Of a DNA stretch of 64,000 nucleotides, positions 11,019 to 21,161 are shown piece after piece. The DNA comes from Paracyclopina nana. Taxonomy: Eukaryota > Arthropoda > Copepoda > Cyclopoida > Cyclopettidae. The notes beneath the pieces were generated by a model. That model was given only the letters and a program-made list of their open reading frames with translations. It did no database searches and had not been told where the DNA came from. Position 1 is the stretch's first letter, and each line of letters opens with the position of its first letter. The position numbers and the translations under genes were made by a program. Location: positions 1,240,001-1,304,000 of the forward strand of contig JAGUCH010000003.1 in the NCBI GenBank assembly GCA_019096065.1, given 5' to 3'.

Positions 11019-12629
11019 ATGTGGTCAAGTAGACCAGTCACGTCCTCACGTTTCTTCGTGATCTTCTCATGCTTGATTGTGCAATGTTATTGTGTTTCCA
11101 ACGTCACTGGAGTTGACAATTCAAACGGAGAATCCAATTTGGTTGAAGTCAAAGTAAAGCCCCCAGATGGGTTTCTCATCAGCCAAAATCTGCATGAAAA
11201 CCCTGAAGAAGGTGACAGAGTAGAAATCAGGACATTAGTGACCATCAGTGAAGAATTGCATGAGCATGATGAAAAAGACATCCTTGCTGAGGTCGAAGAC
11301 GCACAACCATCCGAGCAAAACGGTGTCATTGTGAGCATTAAAAAAAGCGATGAGCCCAATAAATACATAATCAAGAAAAAGAGAAGATTACTTCCCAAGG
11401 AAGATGCCATTACCTTCATGCCCACTCCTTTGCCTTTATTAAGGGCAGATGATGTATCCAAAACCTTCACTGATGAAACGGATTACGGGACTACTGAAGG
11501 ATTAAAACCAATAGTTGAAGAGATCCACTCGTATGAAAAAAGAGCCGAGATGTCAAAGGACATCACCATTACAAATGAGATGCTAGACATGCCCACCCCT
11601 CCGCCTTTGAAAATATCCAAGGAGGTCACAAAAGTTGACCATGGAGAAAAAATGCATAAAAACGAAAATGACACTATGATTGACAATATACAGCCCAGAT
11701 CGCTTTTTTCGTCCGAAAAGGATATAGGAGAAAAGGATGATCATTACAAATCAAGAGCGTTGCGAATTTTCCCCAAGAAAGTTGCCAAAAGGAAGCGAAT
11801 TGTGGTGACAAGGCCCAGAAAGACAACTTCGAAAATTGTGGTCAAGCCAATCAGGCCACAACCACCAGCTAAAGTGAGACTTTATTATGGCAATAATAAC
11901 AAGAGGAGGAGGCAGATCCAAAAGGAGCAACCTCCACTCAGAATCAACAACAGCGTTCATGAATATGTGGTCAAAGTTGCTGAAAACAATCAACAGGCAT
12001 TTATACCCCACCCTCATCTTGGTGAATCGAAGCAAATCATTGTGGATCAGCACCCATCCAATATTGATTTCCTCTCGAATTTTCATTCTGAGTATGGCAC
12101 GAAACTGACAGCAGCGAAACCTGAATACGTGACAAGTCGACCTTTAAATGTTAATTACGTTTCAAACGATGATGACATTTGGCATCCTATCCATGTTTCC
12201 ATAAGCACGACTGCAAAACCTGTCGACATCAGCCCAGTTCAGCCAAAATCCACATTATCAACCCTGACTAGCAACAATGACAACATTGCAAATTTGCTGG
12301 TCAAAGACCCCTATCAAGACTATGTTGATATCTATGAGGAAAGGCTATTTGACATATCAAGGGATAAGTCCGAGGAGGAAGAAATCCAACCTGGTCCCCC
12401 ATATCAAACAAGCTATGCTCAGACTTACCACCGACAGCCAATTTTGCCCAGCTTCTTCAACCGAGAGTATTTCGACTCTGATTTTGGCCCGAGCAAAAGA
12501 AGCCGATCATTGAGTGTCATCGGTGATGACTCTGTTGAATTCGGTGGCTCCGCTGGTGAAAATGGAGCTTTTGAGTGGTTCTCTCACCACCCTGTGCAAG
12601 AAGCTGCTGAGCCATACTACAAAACATAG
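11019..12629 (+). CDS. Unrecognised secreted, low-complexity protein
   Basis: Single coding exon, 536 residues from the ATG at 11019. Residues 1 to about 27 form a signal peptide (basic start, then FFVIFSCLIVQCYC). The rest is acidic and charged, without cysteine pairs or a known domain. Two related Pro-rich segments, MPTPLPLLRADDVSKTF near residue 133 and MPTPPPLKISKEVTKV near residue 189, look like an internal duplication. A basic, Pro-rich middle section (KKVAKRKRIVVTRPRK, KRRRQIQKEQ) follows. Near the C-terminus SKRSRSLS is a possible proprotein-convertase site, releasing an acidic tail of about 45 residues. I infer an extracellular or matrix-associated protein, or a precursor cut at basic sites. 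An upstream acceptor-like AG at 11006 suggests a spliced 5' UTR. AATAAA at 12729 serves this gene and overlaps the end of the convergent RFWD3 gene. Confidence 0.7.
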   Translation: MWSSRPVTSSRFFVIFSCLIVQCYCVSNVTGVDNSNGESNLVEVKVKPPDGFLISQNLHENPEEGDRVEIRTLVTISEELHEHDEKDILAEVEDAQPSEQNGVIVSIKKSDEPNKYIIKKKRRLLPKEDAITFMPTPLPLLRADDVSKTFTDETDYGTTEGLKPIVEEIHSYEKRAEMSKDITITNEMLDMPTPPPLKISKEVTKVDHGEKMHKNENDTMIDNIQPRSLFSSEKDIGEKDDHYKSRALRIFPKKVAKRKRIVVTRPRKTTSKIVVKPIRPQPPAKVRLYYGNNNKRRRQIQKEQPPLRINNSVHEYVVKVAENNQQAFIPHPHLGESKQIIVDQHPSNIDFLSNFHSEYGTKLTAAKPEYVTSRPLNVNYVSNDDDIWHPIHVSISTTAKPVDISPVQPKSTLSTLTSNNDNIANLLVKDPYQDYVDIYEERLFDISRDKSEEEEIQPGPPYQTSYAQTYHRQPILPSFFNREYFDSDFGPSKRSRSLSVIGDDSVEFGGSAGENGAFEWFSHHPVQEAAEPYYKT

Positions 12630-12758
12630 ATTTGAATTTCAACTGCATACAAGTTCTGCACAAAAAAGTGTCTTTCTAAAAGGTTGTTTTTACACACATA
12701 ACGAGACGCAGAATGAATTGTATAGTTGAATAAAGGATATCGAGTCATAGTTACATCA

Positions 12759-14463
12759 TCAGGTCCACTTGTAGATATGAAGTTCATTCTCGGTGAGAAT
12801 GCAAACAATATGGTCGGAATTGAGCGTGAGGCTGCAAATGTCAACGATAGGCCGAGGGATGGGGATTTCTTGCAAGATTTTCTCGTTCCCCACTTCTTGG
12901 ACGACAAGTCGATGATCATGTTGGGCCGATCCTCTGCCAAAGAGGACCATCAGCTGGCCATCTTCACTTTGACACAAAGTTGACCTCAGGAAAGATCTTT
13001 CTTTGTACGAGCCTCCATGCTTGTTGTCAAAAATGATATTGGTCCTTATGTGAAAGTCAGGTCCTCGAGTCACGTCTTCAGAAAGATTGACTCGAGCCAT
13101 TTCAAGCACTACATGACGAGCATGAGGACTCGGCCTTGTGGACACTAACAATTGCCTAGTGGCAATGTTAAAATAGAAAGACCAGAATAGACCTTCAAAG
13201 GCCAGCTTGTGGGCCATGTGCTGCAATTGGCCATTTACGTAGGTCTCTTCAAAAAACCACAAAGAGCCTAAGGTCATAACCAAGAGTCCTGAACACGGGA
13301 AGGAAGGATGATTGTCACTTTTTGGCACGTGAATAAGCCCAATGATGGGCCTTCGTTCTTGCACAGGAAACTCTAATTGCCCTTTCGAGCCGAGAGGTTC
13401 ACGGATATCGTACACTAGTATCTCACTTCGTTTAGTCCCAACATAAAAGATGTGCGGGTCATCAAGGTTCCAGCAGCAACTCCAGACCTCGGATTGGCAA
13501 TGGAACCTCTGGATTTCTGCACACGAATTTATGTTGGTGAGTCGAATTGATTTATCTTGAGACACCGACAGTAATTGGTCTTGATTCACGGGATTAAAGG
13601 ACAGATCTCGAATGGGTTCTTTATGCAAAGATACGAACGACTCGAGCTTTCTGTCCAGCATGTGAACTCTTCGTACACCGAAGCCTGGAGCTAAGGCAGT
13701 GAAGCTCGGCTGCGACAACACAAGCATTCCATACGTTTGGTTGTATGACATCACTCTGCAAAAGCGATTGGCGTCGATCACGTCCGACTTCATAATTTCA
13801 AGCCTTTTAATGTAGTTGAGCCGAAACCCGTCCATCTGACTGCTGGCTCCCTGATCAGGTTTTGCCAGGACATTTGGCCCGTTCTTGATGATCATTCTGA
13901 GCTTTTCGATTTCCTCCTTTTGCAAATGATTGGTGACTTTCAAGGTGGCCATTTCTAGTTCCAAAGCCCTGAGTTCCTTTTTGAGAGATTCAACTTGCTC
14001 AAGAGCCCTGTCACGTTCCCCTTATAAAAAATAGAAGTTAAAATTCATGGTCAATGACGAAGATGATAAAGTACCTGTGTCAATAGCTTTTAAGGTGGCC
14101 ACGTAATGATGGCGAATGTCTCTTTTAGCGGCCTTTTCGTTGCACGTTGGACAGTCATTGCCACCAGTAGAGTTGAGCCATTTTTCAATGCAGGATAGGC
14201 CGAAGAAGTGACCACACTTAAGCGAGGAAATTCGGTGCGTTCCGGTGTTGCTCCATGACTCAAAGCAAATATTGCATGTCATGGAGTCCTCTTCGTCCGC
14301 TTGAGCACTCTCAACGACGATTGGAGCTTCATCTGATTCGTCCGTCTCCATTTCTTTACCAAAAAAATGTAACCACTGTTGATTTCACGAAATAATTTAA
14401 TTTACCTTCTGCTTTTCGCTTTTTAGTGACCGATTCGCTCTGTTCTGCGTCCTCAGAGGCCAT
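12759..14463 (-). CDS. RFWD3: RFWD3-type RING and WD40 E3 ubiquitin ligase
   Basis: Three exons, complement of 14406-14463, 14075-14353 and 12759-14020 (532 residues). A C3HC4 RING finger lies at residues 46-90 (CNICFESW, CGHFFGLSCIEKWL, CPTC). A coiled coil follows at about residues 112-160 (ALEQVESLKKELRALELEMA), then a WD40 propeller to the C-terminus. This order is the RFWD3 layout. In vertebrates RFWD3 ubiquitinates RPA and RAD51 at stalled forks and DNA crosslinks (Fanconi anaemia pathway). The protein is shorter than human RFWD3 (774), chiefly in the N-terminal disordered part. It is divergent from SREBP, with 436 bp between start codons. Confidence 0.88.
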
Positions 14464-14899
14464 TTTTATTCCATTGAGGCTTTTCTTGCATTTGTGTAAT
14501 CTTTGTTTTGAAATTGCATGTTTTCAAATTTTCCCGCATTAAAAGAAACGAGACTTTCACTAAAGAATACCGCTCAAAAGTAGTAGAAAAAGCCATCATA
14601 ATTTTCTTTAAAAGTTTTTGAATTAATTGAATGCAAATTTGTATTATGACTTTATTGCAGGAAACAATTTTGCTACTGAAGTTGATAAAAATTGTTTAAA
14701 AGACTATAGTTAAGGCTTTTTTGCATGGCCTACGAAAAAGCGTTACCAGAATGAGCTTTCGATGACGTCACATGGTGCGACTCTCTTCCTGCATTCTGAT
14801 TGGTCAATTTCAGAATCATACGATGTTTTTATTTTCCGTCAGAAACTAAATTCGAAAGGAAAGTGAAATTGCGAGTTTCAAGTGGATTTCATCTCCAAA
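14464..14899. promoter_or_regulatory. Bidirectional promoter, RFWD3 / SREBP
   Basis: The interval between the two divergent start codons contains a full palindromic CRE, TGACGTCA (14763-14770), and an inverted CCAAT box (GATTGGTCA) about 30 bp further, on the SREBP side. CREB/ATF and NF-Y sites close to start codons are typical of housekeeping and sterol-regulated promoters, and NF-Y is a usual partner of SREBP. No TATA box is evident. Function is inferred from motifs only. Confidence 0.45.
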
Positions 14900-17800
14900 A
14901 TGGAGCACGACGAGTTGGATCTGAATGGTAAGACTTTACTTCCGGTCGTGGTTACATACTTACTGATCAACAACTTTTTAGATCTCCTCGGGAGCAATAT
15001 CATCAATGATGATGATTTGCTATCTGCCCTTGGCAACGATGTGGACTTTGGCGACCTCCTCTCGCCAAATGAATCTTATGAGGCCACTGACATCTGTGTC
15101 AATCCCATGCAGGTTCAGCCCGCCATTTTTGCCTCCAATAACATTCAAATCATACAGCCTCCAATCGCCTCAACCACTGACAGCCCCACCATCAGACATT
15201 TACTCACCAATTCACGCATACAAGACTTGAACAGTTCTTCTGGAGTCCCCCAAAAGATAATTCTTCAGCCCATAACAACTGGAAGTACAGCTCAGATATG
15301 CCAGCCTCTGATACTGCAAGCGGCCCCAATGGAAGCTTCTTCAACCAGAACCACAGCCTTGGTGTACAGGCCAGTCACCTCAGCAGCAGTCGTCACCCGA
15401 CCACTGCCAACCTTGTCTCCCATGGAAGTCAAATCAGAGTTCGATGACATCCCCATGATGAGCAGCAAACCTGAGAAACGCAGCGCTCACAACGTGATTG
15501 AAAAGCGCTACCGATCGTCCATCAATGATAAAATCATAGAATTGAAAAATATCGTGGCTGGTGAAGAGGCCAAGCTGAACAAGTCTGCAGTTTTGCGAAA
15601 AGCCATTGATTATATTCGGTATTTGCAGCAGCAAAATTTGAAGCTGAAAAGGGAGAACCTGATGCTCAAGGGTCAATCTGTGGAGAGTATCAAGGCTCCC
15701 AGTCCTGCAAGCTCAGAGGATCAGCTTCCAGATTCTCCTGTTTCAAACTTCTCAGAGACAAGTCCTCCACCGCCAAGGGCAATGATGGACAAATCACGGC
15801 TTATGCTGTGCTCTGTTTTATTTGCTGTCTGCCTACTCAATCCCTTTTCGTCCGTGATTGACAACGAACCAGACATTGAATTGGCCAGGTAGCAAATATA
15901 TCAAATACTACAATATACTGAGACTAATATTATTTTTTCATTAGCTCTCCTGGATCAAGAACTATTCTCGAAGACTCCAAGTCAGGAATGAAGATGAACG
16001 TTTATTCTACAACTTTGGCTACTCTGGTTATCCAAGCCATTCTATTCCTGCTTCTTTTCGTCAAGATTTTCATTTATGGCGAAAAAGTGAGTGACAAAGA
16101 GTCGCTAGGTAAGACTCTGAAGAAGTACTCAATCTACAAGAAACAAGCGGAGTCTGCCCTCGTAGAAGGCAGATCGGGTATTGAAAGAGCTCGAGACAAT
16201 TTAGCTCTTGCTTTGGAAACTCTTGGCAGACCTATGGCTAAAACAGGATTTGAATGGGTGACATCAGGACTCTGGCAAGCTACCCATCAAATTCTCCATC
16301 GGTTGGGGATTGCTCGGTGGTTTGTCAACAGGGCTGGAGGTTTCACTGCTTCTGATGAATCTAGGCAAGCCATTTTAACTCTGAGGAAAGAAGCTGCCTT
16401 GACATTTCACCAGCTGAGTGCTCTGTCCTTTTTCCAAGATGACCAAAAAGACAGCTCTTTTTTCAAGGGCTTTGTCCTTGCCATGACTGCAGTCAACTTG
16501 ACTGAGGCCTCGGGGAAAGCATTGACAAAAAGCTTCAGAAGCACTGTATACGCCCACCTGGCTTTGAGGCTTAGGTGGAGACCGCTGGCCAGGTTTTACA
16601 TGTTCAAAGCCAAACAGTACGCTGCCAAAATGGAGGCTATCGAGGATCCAAATATGAAGTGGATTCTGAGCCAGGCAGGGCAAGAGTTTTTCTTCAAGTC
16701 CAACTGGAAGTTTGGCCAAAAATCTGGCCTGTTTGTGCAAAGAAATCAGCATCTCATGGCCGATCCACTCTCACTCTTGGCCAGTTATTTCAGAGATGAG
16801 CAACTACAGAAGGCTTTGTCAATCTTGCTTTTGCCTGGCCAGTCGACTGGAACAGTTCAAGAAGCCATTGAGAAAATCCAGAAGTCGGAAGCCAACAATA
16901 AATCTTGTGTGCCCAAGTTGGCTTCGATGTACCAAGACCCCGTAGCCCATTGGTGGGCCTCGGTCATGTCCACAGCTGCTTACTGGATGCTCAATCAAGT
17001 CAGCTTGGCCAAGAAATTTTATCGCGACGTGGAGTCGGTGCCCTTCTTTGACTCTGAGGCTGAAATCTCGGTTGGGAAGGCCATCGTGTCTACCTTTGAA
17101 GCTGCCCGAGTTAATTATGAGGGTTTCCAAAATGCAGACGAATGCCATCAGATATTCGAAATGGCTTCTGAGGATCTTGAAATGGCAGCCCGATGTTTGA
17201 AGTACACCGGAGAATATTCCGACGAAGAGATGGCACTCAAGGTAAATTTCTGAAATAGTATTTGGCTTTTACGCCCTTAAAAAAATATTTCCCCTTTAGA
17301 ATTGCTTGCTGCTTGCGTGCGATTGGCAATTGAATGCCCGCACAAATTGGTGGCCCATTCGGTTCAACAATGGCAATGTGTCGCCAAACTTTTTGCAAGA
17401 GTTCCAGAGAGACCTGAATTCTCTCAAAAGAGTCTCAGAAAGCCTTTCGGTAACAAGTTTCATAGCATGACGAAAAATCGTGGGAATTTAACTTTTATTT
17501 CAGTGGGCAAGGCCAAGGGTTTATTTGCACGAGGCAACCGTTCGGATGATGGCAGGAGCAGCTCCTAACAAAACCAGGCTTCTTTTGGATCGATCACTGA
17601 TACAAAAGAGCTCCAGTCGAGGCCTCATTTGTGGCAAAGGTACATTTCCTCAATGATGACTGTTCCTTCATTTTTTAATGCAAACATGCTCTTTTAGATG
17701 ACAAGATGGTCATGAGTGGTGAACGTGAACATGCCATTGCTCTTTACATGGCATGTCGATATTTGCCCTCTCAGCTCCTGTGTTCTCCTGGAGAAAAGGC

Positions 17801-17909
17801 TGGCATGCTTGCTGAGGCTGCCAAAACGCTCAAGAAAATCGGTGACCAAAGAGGCCTGGACGAGTGTCATCACCTAATGAAAACCCTTGGGATCTCTCTT
17901 CAGCTTTGA
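14900..17909 (+). CDS. SREBP: Sterol regulatory element-binding protein
   Basis: Six exons: 14900-14927, 14982-15888, 15945-17241, 17300-17449, 17504-17639, 17698-17909 (909 residues). An acidic activation start ([15 protein letters not shown]) precedes a bHLH-leucine zipper at residues 174-238. The basic region has the SREBP-specific tyrosine ([13 protein letters not shown]). Two membrane helices (282-301 and 332-356) enclose a lumenal loop of about 30 residues holding RTIL (317-320), which fits the site-1 protease RxxL pattern. [11 protein letters not shown] at the first helix matches the site-2 cleavage region (Leu-Cys). The long C-terminal part is the SCAP-binding regulatory domain and ends with [21 protein letters not shown]. 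In arthropods, SREBP controls fatty-acid and phospholipid synthesis genes. The ATG at 14900 has a good context and begins a 9-codon first exon. Confidence 0.95.
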
Positions 17910-18023
17910 AAATTGCTTATAATATCTTTCAGCGTGAGTACGTATACAATTTTTAAAAAGGTATAATAATAAACTTTTATGAATATAGTATAAGGGGCTT
18001 TAATGAATTCGAAAATAGGATAT

Positions 18024-18934
18024 TTATTCAACATTGAAAAAGCCCAATTGGTTGATTTTTAGCATTTCGATGACTGTTGGAATGTCAGAATGCATCAAAG
18101 CCTTCAAGTCAATTCCGACAATCGGTTGAGTGTACATTTCAATGTAGCGGCATTTCTCCAATTTTTCCCCATGTTTCACTTCGGGCTTTGCGTCATAGGC
18201 GAATCTTGAGCGGGTTGAGATCACCTCTTTTGTTTTCATACGTTCCATTTTGCTCAACATCAATTTCAATTGTTCATCTTGGTCGATAGCATGCGTCGTC
18301 ATTACGTGGTGAGGGGGGAAACGCAGGTCACCCATATAATCCACTTTGAGAGCATCAATCAAGTTTTGCAATTGTGATTTTGGAAAAGTAACCATGCGTT
18401 TCCTTTCCTCTTTGATCGGTACAGCCTCTGTCGCGTTTTCAGAAGGCTTATAAGTTATCATTCCCTCATCGGTTTTGGCTTTGTCGACAACGTCTGATGA
18501 GGCTTTCTCAGATCCAGCAAAGTCGATTGGCTCAAGATAATTGCTTTCTTCATCATCAAAATACGAGGGATATTTACCGACGCAGTCGTTCATTTTGAGT
18601 AGCTCCCACATTTCTGCAAACTTAAGGGAGAAAATAACGCTTGTTTTCTCATTATTATGCAAAAATTGCTTACCCAAGGGTCTGAGTCGGATAAGTAAGA
18701 GCGGAACAATTTTGCAGTTGTCCATGTTGCTAGTGCAGCGGGAAGTGCTAACAAAAGATGCAATATGCCAATCGAGAGCCGATTTGGTGACTCTGCTCTC
18801 ACCCATTCAAAAATGAATTCGCTCATCGTTTCGTCGGAAAAATAAATCCATATCAAGACGACTCCACAAATGGCAAAATGCAGAATTATGACTAAACTTG
18901 CGAAAAACTTGGCTCGACTCAACGTACACTGCAT
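18024..18934 (-). CDS. Unrecognised membrane protein with two helices
   Basis: Two exons, complement of 18674-18934 and 18024-18620 (285 residues). Two hydrophobic helices sit near the N-terminus (residues 10-32, FFASLVIILHFAICGVV, and 54-75, LSIGILHLLLALPAALATW). A soluble C-terminal part of about 200 residues is acidic, then basic, and ends DLKALMHSDIPTVIEMLKINQLGFF. The frame stays open for about 30 codons upstream of the ATG with a basic sequence (SSPKRKASKS) but has no other ATG. Start choice is therefore moderate: a non-AUG start or an unseen exon could lengthen it. It is convergent with SREBP, 114 bp between stops. I do not recognise the family. Confidence 0.65.
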
Positions 18935-19040
18935 CTTTTTGGCAGTGGATTTTTTGCCTTGATTTGATTTTGACGCCTTTCGTTTTGGCGAACTTTTTGC
19001 AGATTGAAAAAAGCTTATGATAAATAATCGACAGTTTCAC

Positions 19041-20773
19041 GACTTTTTCTATCTACATATTTACTTCAAAAGCATGAAAATTAATTTTATCGAATTTCGC
19101 AGGCTTCAAATAATAGCAGAGCTTTTCTTGCTTGGATCAAGTTACATTATTTCACATCAGTTCTCATAGCAATGCACGTAGGGGAAACGTGCTGAAAAAA
19201 TTGCTCTTTTCAAGTTTTTTGTGCCTTGGGAGTTGTTTTTTCTTTTAGTAGGTCAACATTGAGTGCAACAAAGAAGCTTTATTTTATAGACGTTCCTCAA
19301 TTTTTGACTGATCTAGATTATCAATCCGCTTTTATAGCATTGTGTTGAATGCTTTCAGCGTAATGTCCTGTGGCTGTTTTTGGGGGTCGTGAAATGAGCA
19401 CAAACGTGCATAGGGGAGACAAAAAGCACACTGTCCTCTTTCTTTGCACCCTATTTGTGTTCATTATTGCCTACAACTTTCCCTTTCTGCAAAATGGCCA
19501 GGTCGCATCCCTGATTGACAAATGGCGAGCTTTCCCAATTTATTGTAGATGCATTAACGCAGCATTATGTGACGTTCACTTACTCCACTCGAAAATCTGC
19601 CTTCCATATTTTCCTCTCACAGCTTTCTCTTTTTTTATTGGAAGCTTATTACTTTTTTGCGCCATGTATCTATAGTTTACCTACATAAATTACGGCGTGG
19701 ATAGAGCTATAGCATGAGAAGCTGTTCGAATTTGATGCCGGCTTTGCTGCATTCCTCGGCGAAAAGTGTTCATCAGCGTGCATGCACGCAAAAGGGATGC
19801 CTATACCAAGAACTACAAACAGAACGCACGCCAAACTACAAATACCAGACGCGCACATGGACTTTTTTGACTATTTTGACTTTTCAAATGTAAAGGGCCA
19901 TTACCGCTGAGACCTTTGTGTGCCTAAAATTGCTTCTAAAAATAAAAAGAATTAAAATTTGGCTTTTACTTTCTAGCTTTTTAAAAAATTAAGGTAGTTA
20001 GATGCAGCTTCCAAAAATGTATAATACAGGGCTATCTCTAACGAGCAATCCTGACGGAACTAAGTCATATTTAATCACGAAACTAAATTAAGCTTTTTCG
20101 TCCTCACCTAGTTGGCGCTGCAGTTGCGCTAGAACATTAAAAAATGCGGGAAATTCAAACTGCAAATCTGGCTTAACTTGTGCGCCGGCGAGTACTCCTT
20201 TCACATGCCCACAAGCGCTACCAGACAAATCCAAAATAAAATTAGCCCATCACAATTACTGGCTTTTTAAAAGAGATTTTGGCATTAAATATGATTTCCA
20301 CTGCAAAAACTATAATGAAAATCCACAGATCTACCTTAAAATTTCGTCTTGAAGCTTACCACAGCATAGTCACTCGATTAGTAACAGTACAGCTGCCGTA
20401 AGAGCTCACCTTATTAGTATAGATCATCTTGGTATAATATATAATTTTCTGACTTTGCAATGCTGAGATAATTCCCCAATTTGGGCAATTTATCCAATGT
20501 TGCTGAATTAAAGTAGTTAAGTATCACACAACCCAAGCACACTATGGCCCACAATGATGGCACACAATGGCATAATAGTCAGAATATTATTCTGTTCACA
20601 TTTTTGGAAGCTCTGACAAATCATCTTTACTTTTTGTTAAATAATAAAAGCCAAATTATGATTCTTTATAATTTTAAAGGCTACTTTCATACTTGGCACA
20701 CAGCTAGGCTAAAAACTGGCATTTAAGGATAATCTTACTCTTGTGGATTCTGGTGTGTTTGGTTCATTGTATA
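19041..20773. other. Intergenic region, no gene seen
   Basis: Short open frames occur but lack ATG starts, splice structure or recognisable similarity. One CTAGTTGGCGCTGC motif (20108) resembles the CTCF-like sites described further downstream. Confidence 0.5.
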
Positions 20774-20978
20774 TTGATGTGCGTTCATTCTGTTGCCCAA
20801 GTGCTCTTTGATTTGCTTGTAGTTTAGTATGCGTTTCCGTCATTTGTAGTTCATGTGCGATTAGTTGTATGTAGATTCATGTGCGATTGGGGTTGTTTAC
20901 ATTCTGGGCCAAAAATCTTTGTAGTCTGACGTGCGCACTGTTTTGTAGTTTTATGTGCGATCGGTTGACTGTAGGACA
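20774..20978. repeat. Degenerate direct-repeat cluster upstream of the myosin-18 tail gene
   Basis: At least five imperfect direct copies of a unit around TTTGTAGTTCATGTGCGATTAGTTG occur, starting near 20817, 20843, 20868, 20918 and 20943, with half copies at 20774 and 20970. Spacing is irregular (25-50 bp). The cluster ends about 185 bp before the ATG of the downstream gene. Confidence 0.6.
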
Positions 20979-21161
20979 AAGTACGCGCCCCCCGCAAAAG
21001 AAGTCGCGTGTTCTTTCTAAAATTGTTGCTTTCACTTTTGGACTATTGGCAATGCTTCTCAGTATTTTTGTCCACTCTTATCTGTGCATACACTCATATC
21101 ATTCACTCACGGGGATTTTCACTGCCATAGAATACATATATAGTAGAGTGACAGCGCAAAT

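Noticed and set aside
19370-19675. Hydrophobic 101-codon plus-strand frame
   Set aside because: It begins at a GTG, has no ATG before residue 9, no splice context and no recognisable similarity; AT-rich DNA yields such hydrophobic frames by chance.
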